Source: Termitomyces sp. T153 (taxonomy: Eukaryota; Basidiomycota; Agaricomycetes; Agaricales; Lyophyllaceae). From it: a stretch of DNA of 64,000 nucleotides. Position 1 is the first letter of the stretch, and each line of letters opens with the position of its first letter. A program made the translations under genes and the position numbers. The DNA is taken from positions 558,001 through 622,000 of the forward strand of contig JACKQL020000013.1 in NCBI GenBank assembly GCA_018296165.2, written 5' to 3'. Positions 30,141-42,150 of the stretch are shown in pieces. Under the pieces are notes generated by a model. The model had not been told where the DNA came from, did no database searches, and was given only the letters and a program-made list of their open reading frames with translations.

Positions 30141-32561
30141 TGTGTAATGGTCAATGGGAGGTGAGTAAGAGGTGGTCAGGGCGAATTGACGATGGGTCTC
30201 AGAGATTCCAACCCTTCTTAAAGTCTCTCATTCAAGGCGACTTGATTAATAGCCTGGAACCCCAAGGGTGAAATAGCTAGCGGGAAAGTTTGAAACATTT
30301 GGTGTGATCTGGATTAGATCTGCATTCAAGGAACAAAGAGAATCATTGCGCACGTATAATGGTTAACTTATAGCAACGCTTGGACTGATGGATCTGTGTT
30401 CCTCGATAGCGACGTTTAGAATCTCACGAGCTGAACAGGTGGACATAATCACGGCTTAGATGGGTTAGAGTCATGAGGTACGGCTTCGCAACTATAGAAG
30501 ACTTTTTGAGGTAGATGCGAGTACCCGTTGTACTGAAACTGAATTGAAAACCCAATTCGATGGGATATCTGGCCAATCATTGACACATCGCAAGGGAGAA
30601 GCCAAGCCACCAACAGTCCAACCATCGAGGGCATATGTAGTCACGGTGAATAGCGGAGATCTCACGAAATTCAGTGATCCGTACGGCAGAAAGCCGATAG
30701 AATCCGCCCTTTTCCATGAATTTGAAGTTCTTGCACGCGATCGAGGACGTGATCGGCCATGATTAACTTCGAGTTCTTGAGCTTCTTTGGCATCTTGTAG
30801 TCTATAGATCCAGATTCGTACCATGGCCAGATGCTTATAAACTGGCAATAGTATGAGGCCTGTATTATACATTCAGAAAATTTCACATAACCTGTGAGAC
30901 ATCTGGACACCACCGCCGTAAGTCCCGCATGGTACGGTGGCGAAGGGTCTGGGCTCTCTTGCGGTGCCTATCACATAATATGTCGATTGCGACAGAAAAA
31001 ATCGGACACCTACATATAAGCATACCTTATCGAATCACCGTACATAGATCTTTGGAAGTCGATTCAGGCAGCGGTGGCGCCGTCCTCGTCGTGGAATTTC
31101 CATCCCCTAACAACGAGACCTTTTCTAAATAAATACGTACCCGATCCAAGACTGCCGAGAATTGTCAGATTGAGCGACCCGAGAACTTGGCTTCGTTAGG
31201 ACTAAACAGCATTTGAGAGATTCAGGGGTTTTGATATACTAGTTCCACTAGTTCCAGTGTGAACCGGGAAGGCAGGGAACCCAATTATCGTTGACTAATT
31301 TCTTTGATTCAAAAGTTAGCATCCGAATACGAAGGTTAAAAACAGCGAATAATTGACACTCAGTCCAAATACTTGACAGATATACAAAGATGATCAAGGA
31401 GGCAATCTTGACGCAAAAGTCAAAAAATAATGCCTCGAAGGAGATTCAGGCCACAAAAATTCAATCATAAGACAGCGTGGGAAAATTTATATCAACACAG
31501 CTTCACCCCATTCTGCTATCTGTCGAGTTCAAGCGAGAGTTTGCACCAGAGTTAACGTCATGTGACCTGGGAGGATATAGCACAAGGAGGTTTCTTACAC
31601 CTTTCCCTTGCGTCTTCACTTTTCCCTCTCGGGTATGACAATAAATGACATTCGTGCGTAAATCTAATTACCCGCACCGATTTACCATCAGTTCTATAAG
31701 GGTTCGCGCCGTGGTTCGAGCGACCCTCCCACCCTGACCCTCAGATTTGTATATAGTCTAGTTCTTCCCAGCGGTTCGGGGTCTTCCGCCTATTACATGG
31801 CGTGACAAACGGAACGAATAAGGCGGTGCGAATATTGAAAGGGAAGAAATAATATGGCCACGTGACCGAAGAAGATGAATCTGGTATTAGTTCAATGAGA
31901 TGACTGAACATACGGCCGATGGGAACTAATGCGATATTAAGTTATCGTTGAGATAAAAGGCAAAGGATGTGATCGGCTTGAATCTCGCCTCCACAACTGA
32001 GACAGTTGTTCTTCGAGATCAACGTCAGAAACCGTAGATTGACCAGAAAAAGCCAAAGCCATCATTCAGCAGGGTAGATCCGACTCGAAGCTTGATTCGC
32101 CATCTATTCATTATCAAGAAAGGTGCGAATCCAGGTGTTGTGTTAGTCAAATCAAAACGGAATACCTACCATTGCAAGTATGGCTGGTCATTATAAGTAC
32201 TTCGAGGAAAGACGGTAGCAAGTGCAATAAGAACTAAACCACGTTGTCGAAATTCCTGAGAATCATTCTTGATGCAATGCAAGATCGTCAGTCGGTGATC
32301 AATAAATGAGAACGGGAAGAGGAGATGAAGGACTCACGAGAAGTCAAAGTCGCAATGTTGTACGGGTGGCGTCCTGCAGAGACGGCCTGGAGTGCCCATA
32401 TCTAATGCAATCATAGACAAGATGCGGCGTATTGGCTCTTAAATAGCGACAAGGGGTAACATGTGAATGACTCCTCGAACTGCCAGAGAAAGTACGTCAT
32501 CAGCGTGGCTAACCGAGCCGCAATCGAGTCGCAGTCTCACCTCTCAACTTCCAAAAGTTGA
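30141..32561. other. Intergenic, no supported gene
   Basis: About 2.4 kb without a convincing gene. The longest open stretches (minus strand 30492-30872, 126 codons; plus strand 30544-30762) overlap each other, lack recognisable motifs and do not extend by splicing. A TGGTTCGAGC word near 31,710 resembles a tRNA B box but no cloverleaf is present. The last few hundred bases would be the promoter of the DUF427 gene. Confidence 0.5.
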
Positions 32562-33455
32562 ATGACTCCCTTTTACGAAATGCCGATCTCTTTTCCTATT
32601 GTTGAAGATTCCAAAAAGCGTGTCCGAGTTCTGTTTGGAGGACAGTATCTGGTCGATTCTAAGAGGGCCAAGCTAGTGTGAGATAATTTACACTCTTGCA
32701 GACTCATGTGTACCCACAAACAGTCGACAGCTGGCAAAAGCCAAGCTATCCTACATATTTTTTTCCAGTAGAAGAGATGCCTAAGGAGTTCTTGAAACTT
32801 CACGGTCGCGATGCAGAAGTCGAAGTTTTCGATGTCGTTGTTGGCGAACGTCGAGCTCCATCCGCTGTGACATCGTACTCATCAGAAGCAAAGGACCTTG
32901 GTGGGCTCTTTACCGTTCAATTCGGTGTCATGGACGCCTGGTTCGAAGAAGAGGAACAGATCCTCGTGCATTGCAAAGATCCATATAAGGCAAAGTTAGT
33001 CTCCTGACGTTACGTGGCTTGGACTTATCGACGGCTCAGCGTGTCGACGTTCTCCAGTCATCTAGGAACATCCGGATCGAGATCGAAGGAGTAGAGGTAG
33101 CGAACACACGCAAGCCTAGACTGCCCTATGAGACTGGTCTTCGTGTGCGTACCTACATCCCGAAGACTGATTGTCGCATAGATATCTTGGAATCTTCCGA
33201 GCTGCGCACACAGTGTCCATACAAGGTCACTATATGTCTATATTAACCCATTGATATCTTGACATCCACTCTTCGTGGCTGGAACAGGGCGAAGCTGAGT
33301 ATTATCACATCCGGATCCCTTCGAAGAAGCGACAGGACGACGTCGTCTGGTGGTATCGCAATCCCACTCTGGAATGCGCTGCGATCCGAGGATATGTAGC
33401 ATTCTACGACGAAAAGGTGGATGTTTGGGTCGATGGGGAAAAGCAAGATCGTTGA
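32562..33455 (+). CDS. DUF427 (two-domain) protein
   Basis: Four exons: 32562-32677, 32731-32989, 33040-33225 and 33288-33455, 729 nt, 242 residues. The N-terminal DUF427 unit reads RVRVLFGGQYLVDSKRAKLV, then YPTYFFPVEEMP, ending ILVHCKDPYK. The C-terminal unit reads RVDVLQSSRNIRIEIEG, LPYETGLRVRTYIPK, VVWWYRNP and IRGYVAFYDEKVDVWVDG. These are the usual landmarks of the family, a small beta-rich fold of unknown biochemical role found in bacteria and fungi. The second intron (32990-33039) starts with GC rather than GT. The start is the first ATG after a pyrimidine-rich leader. Confidence 0.85.
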
Positions 33456-33658
33456 TTCTGTTCTCAGTAGAAACTTGAACGCGTTTCTTTAGTTGTAACA
33501 TCCGCGTGATCTCGTGACAATTCCAAGTTCATCCTTGTTCAGCTTCCTTCGCGTCTGGAGAAATTCTCGTCCATCGCGGCAGTTGTATAGCAGAACAAGC
33601 GATCAGTCTCATCTATATTCGCAGTGCTAAGCCAAATTGTACATTCCCTTAGTTGAGC

Positions 33659-35479
33659 ATGGCCACATCGGCCTTTGGTCAACCCGCTCAGCAACAACCT
33701 ACTGGAGGCCTGTTCGGCGCTCAGCAGCAGTCAGCTGGCAGCCTATTCGGCCAGACTACACAACAACCACTCAATTCTTTTTTCAGCCAGCCACCAGGTC
33801 AGTACTTAGCAGCAGCCTATCCATTCTTTCGAACGTTGGCCGACAATTAACTCGTTATTCACTCGTCAGGTCAGCAGGCACAACAGCCACCAGCAGGTAG
33901 TCTTTTTGGCCAATCTACGGCCGGTAGTTCTACAACACAACCTGCAACTGGAGGCGTTTTCGGTCAGCCTCCAAATCAACCTTCTAGTGGAGGATTATTT
34001 GGCCAGTCTACGACACAACCCGTAAGCGGCGGCGGAGGATTGTTTGGTCAATCCACAACACAACCTGCAGTTGGAGGAGGATTGTTCGGGCAATCCACAG
34101 CACAAGGTACAGGTACTGGACTCTTCGGCCAGTCGACATCACAACAAGCGGCTGGTAGTGGAGGTTTGTTCGGCCAATCCACGACTCAGAACGCTGGTAA
34201 TGGACTCTTCGGACAGTCAACGACACAACCAGCAACCAGTGGTGGAGGATTATTCGGCCAGTCGTCAACACAACCTTCAGCCGGGGGACTCTTTGGCCAG
34301 TCTACCACACAATCATCCAGTGGTGGCGTTTTTGGTCAGTCTACAGCACAGCCTGCAAGTGGCGGCCTATTCGGTCAAACGACAACACAACCTGCGGGAG
34401 GGGGTCTATTCGGAGGAGGCGCTCTTCAAGCCCCCGCTGGTGGGCTGTTTGGCAGCAATCAGCCACAACAAAAGTGGGGTCTGTCAGTTTCCCGGTTGTG
34501 ACGCTGACGTCCGTTGTCTTTTTGCTTCTCTCAGTCAACCACCTGCCGGTCCATTGTTATCCAAATCAACCAAATTCAATGACTTACCTGATGACGCCAA
34601 GCGCATATTGGAGGGTATCGAGTATGTTTCTTCCGAGTACATAGCCTACCAAAATCTAGACGTTCTGCTAGTTCTTACATTCAAGGCCGCCTCCAGATCA
34701 GCAAAGATTTGCATCAGCGTAAATTAGGAGAAGAACCACTCAAGGCCCAAGAGCTCCTACAAGGGATCCGCAAAGTCGATGACCTTCGTCTTTCCTCGTA
34801 CCCAGTTAATTGACGCCGTCTTCCTTAGGATCTAATGAACATATCAGCTCAAACCCGTGATGACTACCACTTGGCAAAAGACATGAAATCTCAAGTGGAC
34901 CAAGCCGTGCAAGATACCATCGTAGCGATTCGACTTGTAGATGCATTCAAGGCCCCCCAAGGAAGTGGTACCAGCTACTTGAACAGTCACGCCAATTTCC
35001 CCTTGGAGTACGCTTATACCCATTCAGCCTCCGTATTATTGCTCAAGAGTACAGGTTCTTCGCACGTGTAACAGAAAACATGAAGCAGAGGCTTGTGTGG
35101 TATAAGTCCACCATTGAGGTTAGACTTGTTGATGTATAATCTCGTGCGTTCTCTAACTTCCTTCTGCAGCAAATTGAAAAGAAACTTTCGTCATCTACGT
35201 CTCAATCACAAACGCCCCATGGTAAATTTAGGATACTGCAGGATCTAACTCATCGCTGAACCTTTTACAGGCATTGCCGCCACTCTTCAAGCTCAACATG
35301 CAACGTTCCTTTCTCTTGCGAGCAAAACGGCAGCTTTAGATGCTGAGTTTCAAAAGATCAAAGTGTTTGTAACGCAACTATGGCGCGCTAAGACAGGAAG
35401 CGTTCGAGATCCTTTCAATGAACTTGACAGGACGTCGGATAGTACAGAGTTCGGCATACATAGTCTGGGTGTTAAGTAG
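33659..35479 (+). CDS. NUP49: FG nucleoporin, NUP49/NUP58 family
   Basis: Eight exons: 33659-33797, 33870-34473, 34535-34621, 34672-34774, 34829-35007, 35055-35118, 35170-35221 and 35271-35479, 1,437 nt, 478 residues. The first half is a long run of about twenty GLFG-type repeats (GLFGQSTTQ and variants) separated by Ser/Thr/Gln/Gly spacers. These are the unstructured phase that lines the pore and binds transport receptors. After LLSKSTKFNDLPDDAKR the C-terminal half is alpha-helical and coiled-coil (ISKDLHQRKLGEEPLKAQEL, DYHLAKDMKSQVDQA, QLWRAKTGS). It matches the part of NUP49/58 that assembles with NSP1 and NUP57 in the central channel. FG repeats alone would not settle the family; the C-terminal words do. 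Confidence 0.85.
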
Positions 35480-35657
35480 ATGATATCAAAATATGTACTC
35501 GAATAAACGACGGGCGCCAATTCATTGGCTACAAGTGTATCTTGGTCCGATCTTGTTGTCCATTGACGTTCCATCAGCACTGCCTTTTGTCATTCGAATT
35601 CTCCTCTCATGGCGGCCTATATAAATACTCTGATCTCTGTTTTTGAACCTCATCCCG

Positions 35658-37094
35658 ATGGCATACCCGCAATACCAACAGCCTCAGCAAGACGTAGTTT
35701 CCGGAGACCAATATCGTTATGCGCTCACAAACTTCGTCAGCACCGATAGAGATTTGAGCATTCCAACACTGACCACTCTCCCTCCAGAGTCTTGCCCATA
35801 AAAAGGTCGAACAACAAAGACAACAGCTTGAAGAGCAGGAACGTCAGGTTGCTTTCTTGCGAGAAAGAATCGCTATTTTGGAAGGCGGGTCAGCGCAGCA
35901 GCGACACGGTCCGTCTGGGAACTCCATCGATGACTTCTCGATCAAAGTATGTTATCATCCAACACGACCTAGAATTATCTTACTCATTGTATTTTCCTTG
36001 CAATTGAAAGAACGCCGCTTCGCAGCTCGATAAGTTGATTAATCGATGGTCGGCAGACACTGTGCAGAATCCTCCATCACCGCTGCAGGCTCTCGCTCGC
36101 GCTGCCCTCGCCGATATCGTCGCAGGTCTGGATGCATCCCATTTCATGGCAACTCCAATGCAGACCCAGTTCCTTCTTCGTCACGCTATGTCGGAGACAA
36201 TATCAGAGGGAATCATTAACTGCCTTATCATCACTAACTCGAGCGAGGCCAACGTCCAATTGACACGGATACATGAACACATCTTCGCCCGTAAGCCCTC
36301 TGACATATCTGTCCATCTTCCGACTCAAATATCTTCTTCCTCAAATATCTTCTTCTTCATGACAGGTGATCCAACCGTAGCTTCTGTCTGGCGACGACAA
36401 ACATTCTCAGCGGCTGTCGAAACTTGCACCCCAGAAATGTCACTTAGCATCCTTTATGAACAGATGCCCGAACTCATGACACATCTTAAAGGAGCTCTAC
36501 CCACTTCTGGTGGCAGTTCAATCTTGGAACATGCATATGCGTTCTCACGAATGTTGCATGGATCAGGATCTGCCTCTGGAGACGCATTTTATCGCGCGTT
36601 TGTCCCAGAAATTGCGAGCCCTTTGTTCCCTCGGCAAATTGAGCTTGTCAAACGGTGTATGAAAAGTGAACGAGGTGAACTCGATCGCGTGGGAGCCACA
36701 ATATTTCCTGGGCTCGTAAAGGTGACAAGAGAGTCTGATGGGGAGTCTGGAGAGAATCTTCAGGTCTGCTTTATCTCGTTATCAAAATCACTGGTATAGC
36801 TTATGACTCAATGTGCAGACTGTCGTCAGAAGAGCTCAAGTCATATGTGAATGTGCTATGGGCCCGTTGCCAGTAAACGTGCAACCGGCTGTTCAGGATA
36901 CACCTCAGCCTCTTCACATGCCTGTTCAGTATAACTATGGATCCCAAGGTCCATCTCCCCAGGCTGGTCAAGTACCCGTAGATTATCACCATAATGGCTA
37001 TGGAATCCCTGGAGGTGTACAGCCTCCTATCAACTACGTAGGACCGCAAAGCCCGCCTTTGAACGGATATTCTACACCTACCCCACTGACTTAG
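35658..37094 (+). CDS. Conserved-looking protein of unknown function, coiled coil near N-terminus
   Basis: Five exons: 35658-35735, 35788-35946, 36011-36290, 36366-36763 and 36819-37094, 1,191 nt, 396 residues. Residues about 27-55 form a Gln/Glu/Arg-rich coiled coil (HKKVEQQRQQLEEQERQ, FLRERIAILEG). The middle is helical with conserved-looking words (PLQALARAALADIVAGLD, MQTQFLLRHAMSETISEG, VWRRQTFSAAVE) and the tail is Pro/Tyr/Gln-rich (PVDYHHNGYGIPGG). Intron 3 contains a short tandem repeat of AAATATCTTCTTC. I do not recognise the family. The layout (coiled coil, helical body, disordered tail) suggests an adaptor. It lies 178 bp after the nucleoporin on the same strand. Confidence 0.75.
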
Positions 37095-37178
37095 AGAAAG
37101 GTAACACCTACTTTCACTTAAAATATCCGATACAGATCATGTTTGAGTAGTTGAGAAGTAATCTATTAATGTCGGAAT

Positions 37179-39345
37179 CTATACGACCAGAAGTGATGCA
37201 AGTGTTGCTTGCGCTTGGACAACCTGTACCAAGTCAACTGCGGCCATGGGACGAGAAAGTGAAGACTCACCTCTAGTGCTTGCTCGACCTCTAACCTTCG
37301 TCGAGCGGCCTCAAGCCAATCATGCAGCAGGAGTTTTGCTGCACCACCCAATTGATTCAGTTCGCGCGCAGCGCTATCAAGGTCCTTCTCATTCAAGTAA
37401 TATTCGGCCCTTGCCACCACACTGAGGACATCATTACCGGCAACCAATCCTTGTCGACGGAATCTGAGTCCGGAGAAGAGTTGGCTGGCAAGGTACGACA
37501 AAACACCTGCGTTCTGATCAGGCACCAAAGCAACATGAACCACCTTAGGTGCAACATTGCTAGAGAACCATGATGCAAGGTCGGCAAAAGGCTCGACACC
37601 AACATCCGGTACATCTGACGATTCAAGAGATTCCAAAGCGGCCATGACTACTGGGTCTTCACGGGCACTGGTAATATGTCGCAAGATGCGGAGTTCCTCG
37701 CGGAAAGGTTTGCGAACCTGTGATACCAAGGCGGACGAATTGAGGGCGCGGACAGCAGACCAGAGAGCATGAACACGCAGATTCTCGTCGAGGTAGCTAG
37801 AGTTGTCGAGAGCAACACGTTCGAGACGCTTGAGATGTGAAGCAAGTTCTTCGAGCTTGCCAAGGCGTCCGCCTCGCTCTTGTTCAACCCTTACTTTGAT
37901 GTCCCGGATCCATCGGCGCTGAAGCTCGATACCTTGAGCAATGACTTCTTCTTTCAGGCTAAGATATGGTCAGAGCCGAGGAAACTGCATGAACAAAGAA
38001 AGGAACTTACCGCTCGTTGATCAGTTCAGTCTGAGTCTGCAACTGGTTATGCAATTTCTCGTGATAAGATTGGATGAGTCTCTGTCTCTCCTGATCAAAG
38101 AATTTCCTAAAATCATCTTCTTGGTTATCCAGCTTATCCTGAGCCTCCATCTCAAGTTCCAAAAGCTTCTGTGTATATTCTCGCGCTTGTTCGTCCAATT
38201 TTGATTCCAAGCTAATTCTCTCCTCCTCCTTAGCCTTCTCAATACGATCTGCAAGTGCCGTCAGGTCTGTCTTCGCAGATTCGAGAACATCCGCCACTTT
38301 TGGGGCGGCCGCGGGATTGGCACTGACGAAGGAAGCGAGATTATCGATAGTACCTGCGAGTTGGGCAATTATGGGTTCAGATACACCAATCGACGAGACG
38401 TCCGGTGCAATCGAAGGAAGGGGAGCAGATTCCGGAGGTTTGGGTGCCTCCTTGGGTGGAGCAGGACGAGTAAATCCCGGCGGCGGCTCAAAACCAATAG
38501 GTATGGGTCGATCGTATACAGCTTTGCCAGCGGTCTCAGGAAGCGTTTCTTCCGGTGTTGGTAATGGCTCAGATGAAACAGGTGCAGACGTCGGAGGTGG
38601 GTCAACATGTAGAGGTTGCAACGCCTCCTCAGCTTTTTGGACCAGTTCGGAAAGTCCTTCCACAATCTGCACCGCCTCATGTTTCGCAAGAGCAACAGTC
38701 TTTCCAGTTATCGCGTCTTCCGTCTTATGGATCTTCTCTCTCGTCTTGTCAACAATCTTTGTGATTGGTGATTTCGGCGCGTCCGCTGGTGTGGGTACCT
38801 CGACTGGTTTCGACTCATCTGCTGGCTTCAATACCGTTACAGTCTTGATCGACTTTATTTCAGGTTCAAGCCGGGATTTCGGAGGTTCGATAGGTCTGGG
38901 AGACTCAGAACTAGAGATTCTTTCGGTCACGAAACGCTGCACTGCTACAATCGCGTTCTTCCCGGAATCTAAAACCTGAGCGGCGGTAAGGGTATCCCAA
39001 TTGTTTGCCTCGGCAAATTCGAGCATCGACTGGCCAAGAGGAACATTGTCGGAGAAGAAGTCATAGTAGGCTTGATTGTAGAAAGCGGCGAAAGTGCTTC
39101 CGACGTAAAATGTTCCAGTAAGACCAGTAGTGTACCAAAATATCTTGCGGAAGATACCCTTTTTCTTCTTGGGTGTCGCTGACGTCGCGCCATCGGTAGA
39201 CAAGTGCTAAATCCTCGTCAGTCCAGATACCCCGATGACAAAATTTATCGGGAAAGCGTGAATTACGCACTCTTCTGACCACCCTCGCAACTCCTTGCCT
39301 GGATGTAAACGCGACGCGCCTGGAGATTGGGGCGGTACGATACAT
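37179..39345 (-). CDS. MIC60: MICOS complex subunit MIC60 (mitofilin)
   Basis: Four exons on the minus strand: 39345-39271, 39206-38011, 37958-37271 and 37223-37179, 2,004 nt, 667 residues. The N-terminus is Arg-rich without acidic residues (MYRTAPISRRVAFTSRQ), a mitochondrial targeting signal. One membrane segment follows (FWYTTGLTGTFYVGSTFAAF). A Pro/Glu-rich linker leads to a long coiled coil (KAKEEERISLESKLDEQ ... FFDQERQRLIQSYHEKL). The C-terminal mitofilin domain reads VALDNSSYLDENLRVHALWSA, FREELRILRH and GLVAGNDVLSVVARAEYYL, ending VVQAQATLASLLVV. MIC60 organises crista junctions in the inner membrane and contacts outer-membrane machinery. The exon joins all keep frame. Open frames on the opposite strand here are mirror images of its low-complexity linker. 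Confidence 0.95.
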
Positions 39346-40330
39346 CCTGCGTACGTAGAAGTCCTTCGGCCTAAGCCTTTGGACCTATTGACACTGACAG
39401 TCGAACCGGACGATGAAGGTGTTTGGCCCGAGTTTGTCCGTTCTGGACCATTTCACCGCGTCCACGTGCCAACCTCTGACTACTATACCATTTCTTTTGA
39501 CGCTCACTATACTTACATATTGATCTTGCGCCTTCTTGTGTCCTGTTGCCGAAGCGTCTATTGCCCTCAACGTGTAACGAGAGCCTGGCTTACAAGGTTT
39601 GATTGCAAACACGGATGTCACTTCAGGCCTCGAACCGTGAAGTCGGCTCAAACTACACCAAGTTAAAGTAACAAGTGATACTTACGACACGACCAATCAG
39701 CCTACTCATTCATTTCCATGCGGAAGGTCCTCTTACCTTGCCTGCTCACTGTCTCGACCACATAAGCACATTAATCTATCCAGCTCGTAAATACCTCGAC
39801 CGCTTGTGCAGCATTAGTGCCTCTTTCTCCCAGAATGATATCCATCTGTTTCAGTGTGGATACTCGAAGTATACGTCGTGAGGTTTGATAAATTATCGGT
39901 GGCGTCAACACAAAGTTGATGATGACGGGGCCTGAACACGACCTTCTATCCTTCGGGGTTGCAACGGCCTTACTCCTAGAACGTTCATCGCTCCACACTT
40001 TCGCAAATTGAGTGGATATTTTTCCATATCGCTATATTCATGAGCCCCTGTCTCTGCCTAGGACACGCAGACTTTCCGTCTCCCTGCTAACACCAAGTTC
40101 TCAAAATCTTACCCAGCGGATATATCTTGTATCGAAGGCTTCTCAGTGCGCATTAATATCTTCATTGACCCTGTGATAACACCCCTCAATGCACGTTTGC
40201 TGCTAGTTTAATCCATCCCTTCCTAGAACACTCGATAACGATTGACGTCAGCCTACCCCTAAGCGACTACAAGATCGTCCCATGATCGTTAAATAGAGAG
40301 GTTTGGAGTGAAACTAAATTGTAACCCTCC
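39346..40330. other. Intergenic between MIC60 and arrestin-like gene A
   Basis: About 1 kb separates two divergently transcribed genes, so it should hold both promoters. Open stretches on both strands at 39295-39666 overlap each other and lack recognisable motifs. I see no supported gene or repeat. Confidence 0.5.
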
Positions 40331-41786
40331 ATGTATCCTTCCTCTGACCTTGATTCACTGTTGACTTCGGACTACTCATCTTCTGTTAGCCCTGCCTCAT
40401 GCTCCTGCCCATTCCCCTCGACCTCTTTGAAAGATAACCAAACTCGTCTGGTCTTAAACAAGAATGCAACATCGTATGCAATCCTGACCGCCTCTAGTGA
40501 TGCTGTCTTCTCCACCGATTCCATCAATGACCTTTGGGCCATCAATGGGTCAGTCAACTTGGTGCTTGGCGATGTTGAAGATATTCATAGCGTAGTCATA
40601 TCGGTACGTGGAAATCAAATTTCGGGTTTCTTGCTTGACAAACATTTCATAGATTCTGGGTCAAATCGTCACCCGAGCCGACGCTACGAAACACATTACA
40701 TTTCTCGACATTACAAAAACACTTTGGTCAAGAAAGAGGGATATAAACTATCCCCATAACAACTCTCAGATCAACAAAAACCAGAAGCTCAGCGGCGATC
40801 ATCACTGGCCATTTAGCATTCCCCTGCCAAAGAAAGTTCTGCTTCCCAACCGGCGGAAACACGAAACCGAATTTTACAGCCTTCCAGAAAGTTTTCACGA
40901 ACGCAACATTAGAGCTAGTGTACAGTACTCGCTTCACCTTCGCCTAACAAGAGGCAAATTCAAAGCAGATGATAAGTATGCCTCTTTATTTGACTGTTGT
41001 GCTTGATGGGTGAAACGTCCTGGCATCTAGGCTACGAATTGCTCTTACTTGTCCACCGGTCACACCACAGCCAAACCCCTTTCGCAGACAAAGCCTTTGT
41101 AGTGGACTTTTTCTTCTGCAAGGACCACATGAAGATCCAGAAGCATGGTATACAAAGAGGGGTGTGGTGTCGGGCAGACTCGATCATCTTCACTTAGTCA
41201 ATGTTAAATACACCGTAAGTCGGTTTCGCCTGTCATCCATTACTTCACTAATTAGGCTGATACAGCTGTCGTTGACAAAACCAGTAGGTTTTCCTACCAA
41301 CCTAACTGCAATTGTGTTGTGACTTGTTAATATTTTCAGTTGTTGTATGCACGCGGTTCAGTCATCCCATTTTCGCTGTCGATCGAAGCGAATAACGAAG
41401 GAGTCCTTGATGTACTTTCATCTCCGGAAGCACCTGTGTTGCGCTTGCGGCGCTGCGTAATGTGCGGTAATGGCATCTCGTCTCGATTCCAGACTGTGAA
41501 AAAAAGAGAAGCAATAGAATACTCAAGCTTAGCAACCTGGTGGCCATGTTTTCGAATCCCGAACACCAGGCGGTTGTCAGGTGAACTGCAACTACCTCCA
41601 GATATGAAGCCAACGACAACCATTGCGCAGTTTCGTATTCAGGTTCGTCGATGAACGTCTCGGAACGGCTTGTTAACATAGCTTTATGCTCTCTAGTACT
41701 CCGTCATTCTCTTCCCATTTGATGTTGTCTCCTTTAGGTCGACGTCGGGAGAACCTTTAGCTATCATAGACATCGAGATAGCGTAA
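40331..41786 (+). CDS. Arrestin-like domain protein A
   Basis: Six exons: 40331-40603, 40653-40975, 41031-41214, 41266-41283, 41340-41642 and 41697-41786, 1,191 nt, 396 residues. It is a paralogue of the next gene. Shared words are HWPFSIPLPK / EWPLSIPLSR, YSLPESFHERNIRASVQYSL / YSLPETFLERHTAASIQYDF, LSLTKP / LSLAKP and APVLRLRRCV / APVLKLQRCV. The alternating beta-strand pattern with a WPFSIPLP strand and a late second lobe resembles the two-lobe arrestin fold of fungal alpha-arrestin-like proteins, which usually recruit ubiquitin ligases to membrane cargo. No PPxY motif is evident in it. Exon 4 is only 18 nt. Confidence 0.7.
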
Positions 41787-42150
41787 TGTAGACCAGTTAA
41801 ACAGACCCAGAAATATCCAAGACTCAGGATCATACTGTCACGGGGACAAAGATGCGCATTGAACGCCATGATACTGTCAGATCTCAGACTTCCAGTGTAC
41901 TCTGCTACCTTGAGTGATGATAGCAAAGTGCACGTGTCAGCAGCATTTCTTTCAACTATCCACACGCTATTGTGGGTGCTATTGTGTTGGAGTGCAACTT
42001 GCAAGTAACCATCAGATGTATTACGTGTTCCTATTACGCACCCGCATCTTTGTTCTCAATTGTCCTGGTTTCCCGTTTTAGATACTAGCTTGTCCTTTGC
42101 TATATAGCGGTTACTGTGGCTATGGATTACACTGTGTTCCTTCTTCCTTC

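Noticed and set aside
30492..30872. 126-codon minus-strand frame as a gene
   Set aside because: No recognisable motif, no splice extension and overlap with an equally open + strand frame. Evidence is too thin.
31700..31740. B-box-like TGGTTCGAGC suggesting a tRNA gene
   Set aside because: No A box at the right distance and no cloverleaf stems can be drawn.
33870..34473. Tandem short repeats that could be read as a minisatellite or CRISPR-like array
   Set aside because: They are in-frame GLFG codon repeats of the nucleoporin, with variable spacing and sequence.
38317..38979. 220-codon open frame on the + strand inside MIC60
   Set aside because: It is the mirror of MIC60's Pro/Ser-rich linker on the minus strand. 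The MIC60 frame carries clear domains and splice joins, and this one has only Gly/Ser low complexity.
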